A stretch of 64,000 nucleotides of DNA from RPQJ01 sp963793675 (GTDB lineage: Bacteria > Pseudomonadota > Gammaproteobacteria > Steroidobacterales > Steroidobacteraceae). Where the stretch lies: assembly GCA_963793675.1 (NCBI GenBank), contig CAWCBA010000010.1, positions 744,001-808,000 on the forward strand, read 5' to 3'. The notes below the pieces were generated by a model. It saw nothing but the letters and a program-made list of their open reading frames with translations. It did not search any database and was not told where the DNA came from. Made by a program: the position numbers and the translations under genes. This document shows positions 28,337-36,672 of the stretch, in pieces; within the stretch, counting starts at the first letter, position 1, and each line of letters starts with the position of its first letter.

Positions 28337-28900
28337 TCAGATCTTGCCTACGAGGTCGAGGGAAGGCTTGATCGTCTTGGAACCGTCGTTCCACTTCGCG
28401 GGGCACACCTCGCCCGGGTGCGCGGCGACGTACTGGGCGGCCTTGAGCTTGCGCAAGGTTTCCTTGACGTCGCGCGCAATGGCGTTGTCGTGGATCTCGA
28501 GGGTCTTGATCACGCCGTTCGGGTCGATCACGAACGTGCCGCGCAGCGCGAGGCCCGCCTCGTCGATGTGCACGCCGAAGCCACGCGTCAGCGTGTGGGT
28601 CGGGTCGCCGACCAGCGGGAACCGCGCCTTGCCGACGGCCGGCGAGGTCTCGTGCCACACCTTGTGGGAGAAGTGCGTGTCGGTCGTGACGACGTACACC
28701 TCGGCACCGAGTTTCTGGAACTCGGCATAGTTGTCGGCCGCATCCTCGACTTCGGTCGGGCAATTGAAGGTGAAGGCGGCCGGCATGAAGATTACGACCG
28801 ACCACTTGCCTTTCATCGACTCGTTGCTGACATCGACGAACTTGCCATTGTGGAAGGCCTGGGTCTTGAAGACGGGGACGGTGGTGTTGATCAGCGACAT
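28337..28900 (-). CDS. ahpC: alkyl hydroperoxide reductase subunit C (peroxiredoxin)
   Basis: A 187-residue typical 2-Cys peroxiredoxin that reduces peroxides in the cytoplasm and is reduced by AhpF. The peroxidatic Cys is at residue 47 within PAAFTFNCPTE, keeping the PxxxTxxC core although common relatives read PADFTFVCPTE. The resolving Cys is in GEVCPAKW near residue 166. ATG 28900 is preceded by TGGAG. An OxyR site and a promoter with -35 TTGGCT and -10 GACAAT, 18 bases apart, lie upstream. Longer frames in this region are not credible. Confidence 0.96.
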   Translation of the reverse strand: MSLINTTVPVFKTQAFHNGKFVDVSNESMKGKWSVVIFMPAAFTFNCPTEVEDAADNYAEFQKLGAEVYVVTTDTHFSHKVWHETSPAVGKARFPLVGDPTHTLTRGFGVHIDEAGLALRGTFVIDPNGVIKTLEIHDNAIARDVKETLRKLKAAQYVAAHPGEVCPAKWNDGSKTIKPSLDLVGKI

Positions 28901-28961
28901 GAGTATTGGCTCCAGGTTGTGTTGCCGGGACGGCAGAGGGGTTAAAGCTTCGATGGCGGGC

Positions 28962-29027
28962 ATTGTCCGGGCTGCGCGCCGGTAGAGCCAATAGATTGTT
29001 CTTCGATACTCGATAGGCAATACCTAT
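28962..29027 (-). promoter_or_regulatory. OxyR site and promoter of ahpC
   Basis: On the minus strand, ATAGGTATTGCCTAT (29027-29013), seven bases, then CGAAGAACAATCTAT (29005-28991). This fits the OxyR tetramer pattern ATAG-N7-CTAT twice, separated by seven; the first half is perfect and the second keeps CTAT. A -35 (TTGGCT, 28991-28986) abuts the site and a -10 (GACAAT, 28967-28962) lies 18 bases on. Peroxide-induced ahpC transcription is inferred. Confidence 0.87.
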
Positions 29028-29174
29028 GATGTCGCGCTGGTGATCGATCCGCGGCACCTGGGGGCCGTCCTCGCGCGCATGGCCGCGGAATACATCGACG
29101 CCGAGGTCGCGGCATGCCGCCTCGGCGCCGGTGCGCGGCGGGTGTTCCGCCGCCAGGACCCGGAGCGGGCCCGG

Positions 29175-29690
29175 TTACTTGATCTGGCCGCGGATCTCGC
29201 CGACGCGGTAGTCACCCGGTCCCGAGTAGGGCGGGTCCACGCCGTCGTAGGTGTGCACGTTGACGTACGCGTTGCCGGCACGAATCTCCTCGACGAACTC
29301 GGCTATCGTGGAGCCGGTCATCGGGCCGACGAAATCACCGGCGTTGAACGAGCCTTCCACCAGCACGCCGTTGAATTCACCACGCTTGCCCGCGGCATTG
29401 CCTTGCGGCCACAGCTTGACCACGACCTGTCCGTTCTGGCTGGCGGGGCCGAGGTGCAGGTCCGCCTGGGACGGATTCAACAGCTTGTCGACCGTGATCT
29501 TGTAGTTGATTTTCTTGCCGTCCGGGCTCACGCGCAGTTCGACGGTGCCGGTGGCCGGCGTCTTGATCGGGTCAGGCAGGCACTGTGCCCCGTCCATGGC
29601 TGCCGTGAACACGCTGTCGGCCTGGGCGGGCATCGCGAAGCAGGCAGCGGCGGCTACGAGGCTGATTAGGACGTGACGGCTCTTGAACAT
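29175..29690 (-). CDS. CHRD domain-containing secreted protein
   Basis: A 171-residue exported protein. It has a signal peptide (LISLVAAAACFAMPAQA) followed by a CHRD domain, seen in ATGTVELRVSPDGKKINYKI, then LHLGPASQNGQVVVKLW and the closing NVHTYDG with GEIRGQI. CHRD domains occur in extracellular and periplasmic bacterial proteins, where their role is unclear. The ATG at 29690 has GGAG close upstream. It lies between the ahpC promoter and a PrsW-type protease gene, all on the minus strand. Confidence 0.9.
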   Translation of the reverse strand: MFKSRHVLISLVAAAACFAMPAQADSVFTAAMDGAQCLPDPIKTPATGTVELRVSPDGKKINYKITVDKLLNPSQADLHLGPASQNGQVVVKLWPQGNAAGKRGEFNGVLVEGSFNAGDFVGPMTGSTIAEFVEEIRAGNAYVNVHTYDGVDPPYSGPGDYRVGEIRGQIK

Positions 29691-29788
29691 GGAAGGCTCC
29701 TGGGGCTCTTTGCTAGCACGGGCAATGTGCGTCCACGGAGCCGCGGCCGGAATACGTAATTGCTGCGAATTGGTCGCGTTCTACGCCA

Positions 29789-31027
29789 TCACCCCGCAAG
29801 CCTCTGCCGCAACGCCGAAATCTGCGCCCGGCGCTGTTCGAGGACGGCGTCGCCTGCCGGGTCGAAACCGCGGTCTTTCAACCGTCGCTTGCGAAACGCG
29901 AGCTCGTTCTGGGAGTTGACGAGGGCCGCCGAGAGCCGCGCTTGGCCCGGATCGATGCGTCGCGTGCGGAAGGTGCGGTCCGCTGCGATGGCGGCAAACT
30001 CCTCGGCGGTGACGCTGCGCCCCACTTCGTCTGCGAGCTCCTCGGCGATCACGCGCCGCTCTGCCTTGCCGCTGCGATAGAGGATGAACGCGAGCAGCAG
30101 CGCAAAGGGCAGGAACACGATGAGGTTGGTCAGGCTGGCCGTGATCATGGCGTCCCACACGGTGTAGGTCGGTGGCGCGAGCACTTCGGTCGGTGCGGCC
30201 TCACCGGCCTGCGCAGCGGCGAGCGCCATGAACAGCGGCAGCGAGTTGTTCCACGCGTGTCCGAGAATTGCCAGCGCAAACCCGCCGATGGGCGCCATGA
30301 TGCGCAGCCACGGCTTGGGCGTGGCGCGCGATACGCCGAGCGAGGCACCGAAGATTCCGGAGAACAGCGCGTGGCCGGCGAGGCCGAGCCAGGCGAAGCG
30401 CGTGCCGATCTGGAACCCGTACGGCGCGGTGCCGAATTCGACGAAGTTCTGCTGCACGTAGAGCGCCGATTCGAACCAGTTGAAGCCGGCGCCGATCAAC
30501 GCGCCGTAAATGAACCCGTCGCGGACGTTGTCGAACTCGCCGCGCAGCAGCCAGAACAGCAGCACGATGCCGAGTCCCTTGGTCGTCTCCTCGACGATCG
30601 GTGCCGAAAGCGGCGCGCCGATCATCATCGCGGCGTCGGGGCCCAGCATCTCGCCGAGCTGCGGAAACTGCTCGAGCCATTGCGTGACGGCCATGATCGC
30701 CGCCGTGTTGAGCGGCAGCGCGACCGTGGTGGCGATGAGCCCGCCCCAGAGGAAAGCCGCAGCAAACGCATAGGGCGACTCGCGTTCGCGGCGGTCGAGG
30801 TACCACAGGATCAGGACCGGGATCAGCGACATCGCGGATGACAGGCCCAGTGCGCGCATGAACACGCCCGTGGCGGCGGAACCCAGTCCGGCCACGACCG
30901 CGCAGATGATCAGCGCGGCGAAGGCGAGCAGGAGCCCGAGGGTCCATGTCAACGCGCGCGCTACCCGCGGCTGCCGCAACGGCGAGGCGAGCGGGTCGAG
31001 CGTGAGGTCAGGCGTTCCCTGCGGCAT
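29789..31027 (-). CDS. PrsW-type intramembrane metalloprotease
   Basis: A 412-residue polytopic membrane protein of the PrsW/CPBP-like protease group. The diagnostic EExxK motif is seen as EETTKG near residue 160. Further residues are FNWFESALYV, GLAGHALFSGIFG and GHAWNN, the zinc-binding His-containing helices. The C-terminal 110 residues are cytosolic, charged and coiled-coil-like, longer than in the B. subtilis protein. PrsW cleaves anti-sigma factors in Firmicutes; the substrate here is unknown. ATG 31027 has AGGAG upstream. The frame extends further upstream into the next gene, which is rejected. Confidence 0.88.
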   Translation of the reverse strand: MPQGTPDLTLDPLASPLRQPRVARALTWTLGLLLAFAALIICAVVAGLGSAATGVFMRALGLSSAMSLIPVLILWYLDRRERESPYAFAAAFLWGGLIATTVALPLNTAAIMAVTQWLEQFPQLGEMLGPDAAMMIGAPLSAPIVEETTKGLGIVLLFWLLRGEFDNVRDGFIYGALIGAGFNWFESALYVQQNFVEFGTAPYGFQIGTRFAWLGLAGHALFSGIFGASLGVSRATPKPWLRIMAPIGGFALAILGHAWNNSLPLFMALAAAQAGEAAPTEVLAPPTYTVWDAMITASLTNLIVFLPFALLLAFILYRSGKAERRVIAEELADEVGRSVTAEEFAAIAADRTFRTRRIDPGQARLSAALVNSQNELAFRKRRLKDRGFDPAGDAVLEQRRAQISALRQRLAG

Positions 31028-31059
31028 CGGTCGGCGCTCCTGGCGTAATCTGCCGTGGG

Positions 31060-32325
31060 TCAGGCCAGGAAGATTGCCCCGACGCCAGCGACGAGTATGC
31101 CGACAGTCGCCACCAGAATCGAACGACGCAGGGCCGGACTGCCGAGTGCCATGACCATGCCGGTCTTGATGACGGTGTTGCTCAGCACCGCGATCGTGAT
31201 CGCATGCGACGCGACGTCCGGACTGCCCGTGCGCGCGTATTGCGCCATCGACAGCGTGATCGCATCGACATCGGTCGTGCCGGCCAGCGCGGCGACGTAG
31301 TACAGGCCCGTCTCCGGCGCGTGCGCCTGCACGAGCTTGACGATCAGCAGCACCGCCGCGAACAGCGCGGTGAACTTGATGGCGGAGGTCAGGCTGAACG
31401 GATTGCGCAGCGGCACGTCCTTTGCCTGGATCCCCTGCCCGGCACGCCGCTGGTGCCATGCCGCGAAAGCGGCGCACACCACCGTCATCGTGACCACGGC
31501 GGGCAGCAGCGAGGGCAGCAGGGCGCGGTTGACCACCATCACTTCCACCAGCACGCGCGCGAAGCTCACGGTCCAGGCGAGCAGGATGCCGCTCGTGATG
31601 GCCGGGTTGGCCGCCGCGTACTGCGGCTCGCGGCTTTGCCGTGCGAACGACAGCGTGACCGCGGTGGACGAGACGAGGCCGCCCGACAGGCCGGTGAGAG
31701 GAATCCCGCGGTGCGCGCCGAGCAGTCGCGTCAGTACGTAGCCAACCAGCGACAGGCCCGCAATCAGCAGCGCCAGCAACCACAGCGATTGCGGATTCAG
31801 CGCGTCCCACGGGTCGATGGTCGCGTTCGGCAGGATGGGCAGGATGATGAACGTCGCGATCAGCAGCCGGAGCACGGCGTAAACGTCGTCGCCGCCGAGC
31901 TTGCCGACGAACCCGTGCAGCGGCTGCTTGTAGGCCAGCACTGCCGCCACGATCACGCCGATCCCGACCGCGAGTTCACGCTGGCCAAGCGTCGCGAGCG
32001 CACCGAGCAGGAAGGTCGCGACAGCGGCGATCTCGGTCGTCAGCCCCAAGCCGCCTGGATTCAGCCGTACGCTCAGCACGTAGCCGGCGAGCACCGCAGC
32101 GGTGACCGCCATGAGGCCGGCCACGAGCATCCACGACGTTTCGAGGACGAGACCGACCCAGCCGCTCAGCGCGCCGAACAGCGCCACCAGGATGAAGGTG
32201 CGCAGACCCGCGATCTCTGGGTGTTCCTGGCGCTGCTTGTGCCGCTCGCGCTCGATGCCGACCAATGCGCCGATCAGCAGCGCGGTGGCGAAATTCCAGA
32301 CGAGGGTGAGGTCGAGTTCCGGCAC
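31060..32325 (-). CDS. MgtC/SapB-like DUF4010 membrane protein
   Basis: A membrane protein of about 421 residues. It opens with an MgtC-like domain (LVWNFATALLIGALVGIERER, then LRTFILVALFGALSG) and continues with the DUF4010 half of some eight helices (GLSGGLVSSTAVTLSFA, then AGTTDVDAITLSMAQ). Such fused proteins are found in many Proteobacteria; magnesium or membrane-potential homeostasis is guessed from MgtC. GTG 32325 was chosen because AGGAG lies six bases before it; the ATG-like frame to 32394 would run into the next gene. Confidence 0.88.
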   Translation of the reverse strand: MPELDLTLVWNFATALLIGALVGIERERHKQRQEHPEIAGLRTFILVALFGALSGWVGLVLETSWMLVAGLMAVTAAVLAGYVLSVRLNPGGLGLTTEIAAVATFLLGALATLGQRELAVGIGVIVAAVLAYKQPLHGFVGKLGGDDVYAVLRLLIATFIILPILPNATIDPWDALNPQSLWLLALLIAGLSLVGYVLTRLLGAHRGIPLTGLSGGLVSSTAVTLSFARQSREPQYAAANPAITSGILLAWTVSFARVLVEVMVVNRALLPSLLPAVVTMTVVCAAFAAWHQRRAGQGIQAKDVPLRNPFSLTSAIKFTALFAAVLLIVKLVQAHAPETGLYYVAALAGTTDVDAITLSMAQYARTGSPDVASHAITIAVLSNTVIKTGMVMALGSPALRRSILVATVGILVAGVGAIFLA

Positions 32326-32333
32326 GCCCGCTC

Positions 32334-32564
32334 CTAGGGCCGCGCCGTACCGGGTACGATCGAGTCGATGACCTGCTCGAGGGCCGACTCGCATACGCGG
32401 CAGAAAGGCACGTGGTTGCGAGTGAACATGATGCAGTCGCGAATCTCCATGCCCTTGCCGCCGGTGTGAAAGAGGTCGAGGCGGTGGGTGGCCGGGACCG
32501 CAGCGGCGGCCAGGCCCACGGCGGACATCGCCAGCGACACCAGGCCGAAGACGAGGCGCTTCAT
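32334..32564 (-). CDS. small exported Cys-containing protein
   Basis: A 76-residue protein with a signal peptide (VFGLVSLAMSAVGLAAAAVP) and a mature part that contains three cysteines, two of them in CRVC near residue 55. This could bind a metal or form a disulfide. Function unknown. Its ATG overlaps the stop codon of the LysR-type gene (ATGA), so translation is probably coupled to it. Confidence 0.7.
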   Translation of the reverse strand: MKRLVFGLVSLAMSAVGLAAAAVPATHRLDLFHTGGKGMEIRDCIMFTRNHVPFCRVCESALEQVIDSIVPGTARP

Positions 32565-33649
32565 TGGCGTGTCCGGGTCCGGGCGCGGCGAGCGGCGGAA
32601 GTGGTTGCGGTGGTCGACTTTGCGGCGCTGGCCGCCGGTTCGGCGGTGGCCTTGGTCTTGCGTTTCGACGCCGACCGGCGCGTGCGCTTCCTGCCTTCGA
32701 GCCGTGCCAGCGCGCGCTGCTCGCGTGCCTGCAGCACCACTTCGACCTGTCGCAGCTGGGTCATGAACAGCTGTGCGACCCGCGAGAGTGGACGCTTGCG
32801 CAGGTAGAACAGGCCGTAGCTCAACTGCAGCCACGGTGCGGTGAAGGGCAGCAGCGAGATCTGCCTGGCGCGGAGGTCCTGTTCCAGCGCCACCAGCGGC
32901 GCCAGCCCCACGGCATCGCCCGCCACGACCGCGTTGCGTGCAACGGCGAAGCTGTCGACCATGAGGCTGGGCGTAAGGTCGCCGGTTTCGCGGTCGACGC
33001 GCGCGTGTGCGGCGTCCTTGCCGAGGTGCACGGCCATGCGCTGCGGCAGCCGCGGCGACACCAGCGGGAACACCAGGATGGTCTCGAGCGAGTGTTCCTT
33101 GGCGGCGACCAGTGGGTGTCCCTGCCGCACGAAGAAGAACATGCGGTGTTCGGCCACGGGTTCGATGGCGAGACGCGTGGGATGCCGCTCGGCGCCCGCC
33201 GTGTCCCCGACGGCGAACTCGAGCTTGCCTGCCAGCACCTCGCGCGCAAGATGCTCGAAATCGCTGGTCTCGGCGTGCACGCGCAGCCGCGAGTTGGCCG
33301 ACGCCATGCGACCCAGTGCCGCGCCCAACGGCAAGCCCGCGGCGAACATGTCGGTGCCGAAATGCAGTTCGGGCGCCTGCAGGCCGGCGAGTTCCTCGAG
33401 GTCGCGCGTGAGGTCGCGCGCCTGCGTGAAGATGCGGGCAGCGTGGTCGATGACCAGGCGACCGGCCTCGCCGGGCCTGAGCGCTCGCGTTGCGGTGTCG
33501 ACGAGTCGGGTGCTGATGCCGGACGAATCGAGTGCAAGCAGGCGTCTGGTGAGCGCTTCGGGGTCCAGGCCCAGTGACTTTGCGGCTCGAGCGATGTCCG
33601 CGGCCGGCACGAGTGCGATGAGGTCCATCAGGCCAGGTGTTTTCGCCAT
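32561..33649 (-). CDS. LysR-type transcriptional regulator with basic C-terminal tail
   Basis: A 362-residue regulator. The N-terminal winged helix is divergent but in the right place (IALVPAADIARAAKSLGL, then GISTRLVDTATRALRPGEAG). The effector domain is typical (LHFGTDMFAAGLPLG, then FAVGDTAG and MVDSFAVARNAVVAGDAVGL). After residue 310 it carries about 50 residues rich in Lys, Arg, Ser, Thr and Ala (RKRTRRSASKRKTKATAE), which is not a normal LysR feature. It is divergent from the SDR gene at 33787, so that lipid cluster is its likely target. The start ATG 33649 precedes the HTH directly. Confidence 0.85.
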   Translation of the reverse strand: MAKTPGLMDLIALVPAADIARAAKSLGLDPEALTRRLLALDSSGISTRLVDTATRALRPGEAGRLVIDHAARIFTQARDLTRDLEELAGLQAPELHFGTDMFAAGLPLGAALGRMASANSRLRVHAETSDFEHLAREVLAGKLEFAVGDTAGAERHPTRLAIEPVAEHRMFFFVRQGHPLVAAKEHSLETILVFPLVSPRLPQRMAVHLGKDAAHARVDRETGDLTPSLMVDSFAVARNAVVAGDAVGLAPLVALEQDLRARQISLLPFTAPWLQLSYGLFYLRKRPLSRVAQLFMTQLRQVEVVLQAREQRALARLEGRKRTRRSASKRKTKATAEPAASAAKSTTATTSAARRARTRTRQ

Positions 33650-33786
33650 GGAAGCGAAGCTAACAGAGGTCGGTCGTGCTGCCCAGACGGGCTTGTTGGA
33701 GGGCATGGACGAAGTCCGGGGCGGCGGCGGCATGCCGCCGGGGCGTATCATCGAATGTCATACAGAAAGAGCACGAGGGGGTCGTG

Positions 33787-34560
33787 GTGACGGCAGCATC
33801 GAAGACGACAGGTGCCCGGTGCATGTTGATCACGGGGGCGTCCTCCGGCATCGGCGAGGCCCTGGCCCTCGAGTTTGCGAGGCGGGGATACGGCCTCGCC
33901 ATTGCGGCACGCCGCCTCGATCGCCTCGAAGCGCTGGCGCCGCGGCTGCTCGCGGCCGGTGCCGCGCAAGTCGCGACGATCGCGCTCGACGTCGCTGACA
34001 CCGCTGCGATCGAGCCCGCTGTCCAGCGAGCCGCCGCCCAGCTCGGCCGGCTCGATGTGATCGTGGCCAACGCCGGCGTTGGTCCCCTGACGCCCACCGG
34101 CAGGGGCAAGCTGCCCCTGATGCGCGACACGATCAACATCAATCTCGTCGGCGCGATCGCGACGATCGAAGCCGCGCTGCCGATCTTTCGTGCGCAGGGG
34201 TCCGGCCACGTCGTTGGCGTGACATCGGTCGCGGGTTCCAAGGGCCTGCCCGGATTCGGCGCCTACAGCGCGAGCAAGGCGGGCCTGCATCGTTACCTGC
34301 AGTCCCTGCGTGCCGAACTCCGCGGGACGCCCGTGGTGGTCACCGAACTGGCGCCGGGCTTCATCGACACCGACATCAATCGCGACAAGGGCGCGCGGCC
34401 GTTCCTGATCGACGTGGAGCAGGGTGCCGCGATCATGGCGCGCATGATCGAGCGCCAGGTGGGCAAGCGCTGGGTGCCGGTGCTGCCGTGGACGATCATC
34501 GCCCAACTGCTGAAGATCCTGCCTGCTGCGGTGCTGGCGCCGCGGCAGAAGCGAAGCTGA
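33787..34560 (+). CDS. short-chain dehydrogenase/reductase
   Basis: A 257-residue SDR. The cofactor loop is TGASSGIG near residue 17, the NAG motif is ANAGVGP, and the catalytic Ser-Tyr-Lys set is seen in VTSVAGSKGLPGFGAYSASKAG. It should oxidise or reduce an alcohol or ketone with NAD(P). It is the first gene of a run with an acyl-CoA dehydrogenase, a second SDR and a WS/DGAT gene, so a lipid substrate is plausible. GTG 33787 is favoured, with GAGGGGG upstream; GTG 33784 is possible. Confidence 0.88.
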   Translation: MTAASKTTGARCMLITGASSGIGEALALEFARRGYGLAIAARRLDRLEALAPRLLAAGAAQVATIALDVADTAAIEPAVQRAAAQLGRLDVIVANAGVGPLTPTGRGKLPLMRDTININLVGAIATIEAALPIFRAQGSGHVVGVTSVAGSKGLPGFGAYSASKAGLHRYLQSLRAELRGTPVVVTELAPGFIDTDINRDKGARPFLIDVEQGAAIMARMIERQVGKRWVPVLPWTIIAQLLKILPAAVLAPRQKRS

Positions 34561-34574
34561 CCGAGGACACCATC

Positions 34575-35798
34575 ATGGACTTCGAACATTCCCCACGCGT
34601 CAAGGAACTGCAGGCGCGCCTGACCACGTTCATGGACGAGCACGTCTATCCGAACGAGGGGCGTTTTTTTGCCGAAGTCGAGGCGAACAAGGCGCAGGGC
34701 AATGGCTGGGTGCCGACGCGCGTAATGGAAGAGATGAAAGACAAGGCGCGCGCCGCAGGCTTGTGGAACCTGTGGCTGCCGCAATCCGAGCACGGCGCCG
34801 GACTCACGAATCTGGAGTACGCGCCGCTCGCCGAAATCACCGGCCGTTCGCACATCGCGCCCGAAGCGCTCAATTGCTCGGCACCGGACACCGGCAATAT
34901 GGAAGTGCTGGTGCGCTACGGTAACGACGAGCAGAAGGAGCGCTGGCTCAAGCCGCTGCTCGCTGGCGAGATTCGCTCCGGCTTTGCGATGACCGAGCCG
35001 GCCGTGGCGTCGTCGGATGCGACCAACATCTCGGCCAGCATCGTGCGTGACGGCGATCACTACGTGATCAATGGCCGCAAGTGGTGGACCTCGGGCGCCT
35101 CGGACCCGCGCTGCAAGGTGCTCATTTTCATGGGCAAGACCGACCCTTCGAACACCAACGTGCACCGGCAGCAGTCGATGATCCTGGTGCCGATGGACAC
35201 GCCCGGAGTGCGGGTGGTGCGCCCGGTGCCGGTCTTCGGTTACCTCGACGAGCCGCACGGCCACCCCGAAGTGGACTTCGAGAACGTGCGCGTCCCCGTC
35301 TCGAACCTGTTGCTCGGCGAGGGCCGCGGCTTCGAGATCGCGCAGGGTCGCCTCGGCCCGGGCCGCATCCACCATTGCATGCGCATCATCGGCGCGACCG
35401 AGCGTGCGCTCGAGGCGATGTGCCGCCGGTCGCTGCGGCGCACCGCGTTCCACAAGCAGCTGGCGGAGCAGGGCGTCTGGCGCGAGCGCATCGCAGACGC
35501 GCGCATGAAGCTCGACCAGGCACGGTTGCTGACGCTGCACGCCGCGTGGAAGATGGACGTTGCAGGCAACAAGGCCGCGCAGAAGGAAATCGCGATGATC
35601 AAGGTGGTCGCGCCGAACGTCGCGTGCCAGATCATCGACCAGGCGATCCAGCTCTTCGGCGGCGCGGGCGTCACTGACGACCACGGTCTCGGCTGGGCCT
35701 ATGCAATGGCGCGCACGCTGCGCATCGCGGACGGCCCCGACGAGGTGCACCGCAACCACATCGCCAAGCTCGAATTGTCGCGCTACCTGGCGTCCTGA
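34575..35798 (+). CDS. acyl-CoA dehydrogenase
   Basis: A 407-residue FAD enzyme that introduces a trans-2 double bond in acyl-CoA. The sequence carries GFAMTEPAVASSDATNI, GRKWWTSGASD and the C-terminal QLFGGAGVTDDHGL with RIADGPDEVHRNHIAKLE. The last resembles the large acyl-CoA dehydrogenases related to ACAD10/11 rather than the short-chain group. The ATG at 34575 is 14 bases after the SDR stop, and the next SDR starts 9 bases after its own, so they form one operon. Electron acceptor would be ETF. Confidence 0.93.
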   Translation: MDFEHSPRVKELQARLTTFMDEHVYPNEGRFFAEVEANKAQGNGWVPTRVMEEMKDKARAAGLWNLWLPQSEHGAGLTNLEYAPLAEITGRSHIAPEALNCSAPDTGNMEVLVRYGNDEQKERWLKPLLAGEIRSGFAMTEPAVASSDATNISASIVRDGDHYVINGRKWWTSGASDPRCKVLIFMGKTDPSNTNVHRQQSMILVPMDTPGVRVVRPVPVFGYLDEPHGHPEVDFENVRVPVSNLLLGEGRGFEIAQGRLGPGRIHHCMRIIGATERALEAMCRRSLRRTAFHKQLAEQGVWRERIADARMKLDQARLLTLHAAWKMDVAGNKAAQKEIAMIKVVAPNVACQIIDQAIQLFGGAGVTDDHGLGWAYAMARTLRIADGPDEVHRNHIAKLELSRYLAS

Positions 35799-35807
35799 GG
35801 ATCCCGC

Positions 35808-36617
35808 ATGCAGATGAAGGACAAGATCGCGTTCGTCACCGGCGCGGGCCGCGGTATCGGGCGTGCGGCGTGCCGGGAAATGCTGGAGCGCGGCGCCGCG
35901 GGCGTGGTGATCGCCGACCTCGACGGCGCGCAGGCGCGGGCGGTGGCCGCCGGACTCGGCTGTCTGGGCCTGCAGTGCGACGTGTCGGACGAGTCCGCCG
36001 TGCAGGCGGCAGTGGCCGCAGCGATCGCGCACTACGGTCGCGTGGACGTGCTGCTGTCGAACGCGGGTTTCGGCTCTTCCGAACTCGATCTCGACGATGC
36101 CCTGGCCGAGCCCAACGATCTCTGGACCCGCATGTGGCAGGTGCACGTGATGTCGCACGTCTATGCCTCGCGCGCGGTGCTGCCCGGAATGCTCGAACGC
36201 GGTGAGGGCTACCTGGTGAACGTGGCGTCCGCTGCCGGGCTGCTGTGCCAGGTCGGCGACGCCGCCTACAGCGCGACCAAGCACGCGGCGGTCGGGCTCG
36301 CAGAATCCCTTGCCATCACCTACGGCGAGCGGGGCATCCGCGTGTCCGTCGTCTGTCCGCAGTACGTTGCCACGGCCATCACCGGTCTCGACGAGAAGCT
36401 GCCGGCCGACGCACCTGCCGGCCTGCTCTCGGTCGAACAGGCCGCCACGGCGATCGTGGACGGGCTCGAACGCGAGTCATTCCTGATCCTGACCCACCCC
36501 GAAGTCCTGACCTACTTCCAGCGCAAGGCGTCGGATTACGACCGCTGGGTCGGTGGCATGCGCCGTCTGCGGGAGGGATTGCGGAAGGGCGCAGGGTTCC
36601 TGAAAGTCCGCAGATGA
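35808..36617 (+). CDS. short-chain dehydrogenase/reductase
   Basis: A 269-residue SDR. Cofactor loop TGAGRGIG near residue 12, then DLDGAQARA (Asp at the end of the second strand, which favours NAD), SNAGFG, and the active-site run NVASAAGLL to YSATKHA. The C-terminus is a normal length. It follows the acyl-CoA dehydrogenase with a 9-base gap and precedes a WS/DGAT gene. In this context a hydroxyacyl or fatty alcohol substrate is plausible but not shown. Confidence 0.9.
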   Translation: MQMKDKIAFVTGAGRGIGRAACREMLERGAAGVVIADLDGAQARAVAAGLGCLGLQCDVSDESAVQAAVAAAIAHYGRVDVLLSNAGFGSSELDLDDALAEPNDLWTRMWQVHVMSHVYASRAVLPGMLERGEGYLVNVASAAGLLCQVGDAAYSATKHAAVGLAESLAITYGERGIRVSVVCPQYVATAITGLDEKLPADAPAGLLSVEQAATAIVDGLERESFLILTHPEVLTYFQRKASDYDRWVGGMRRLREGLRKGAGFLKVRR

Positions 36618-36672
36618 TAGACTCAGGCGAAATCAGGATCCGTGCCACCGGCAGCGGAAGGACGATGCGCTC

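Noticed and set aside
29040..29669. A plus-strand frame beside ahpC
   Set aside because: Most of it is antisense to the CHRD gene; the first 40 residues show no family.
34293..36284. A 663-residue open frame antisense to the acyl-CoA dehydrogenase and SDR
   Set aside because: Shadow; crosses real gene boundaries and has no recognisable domain.
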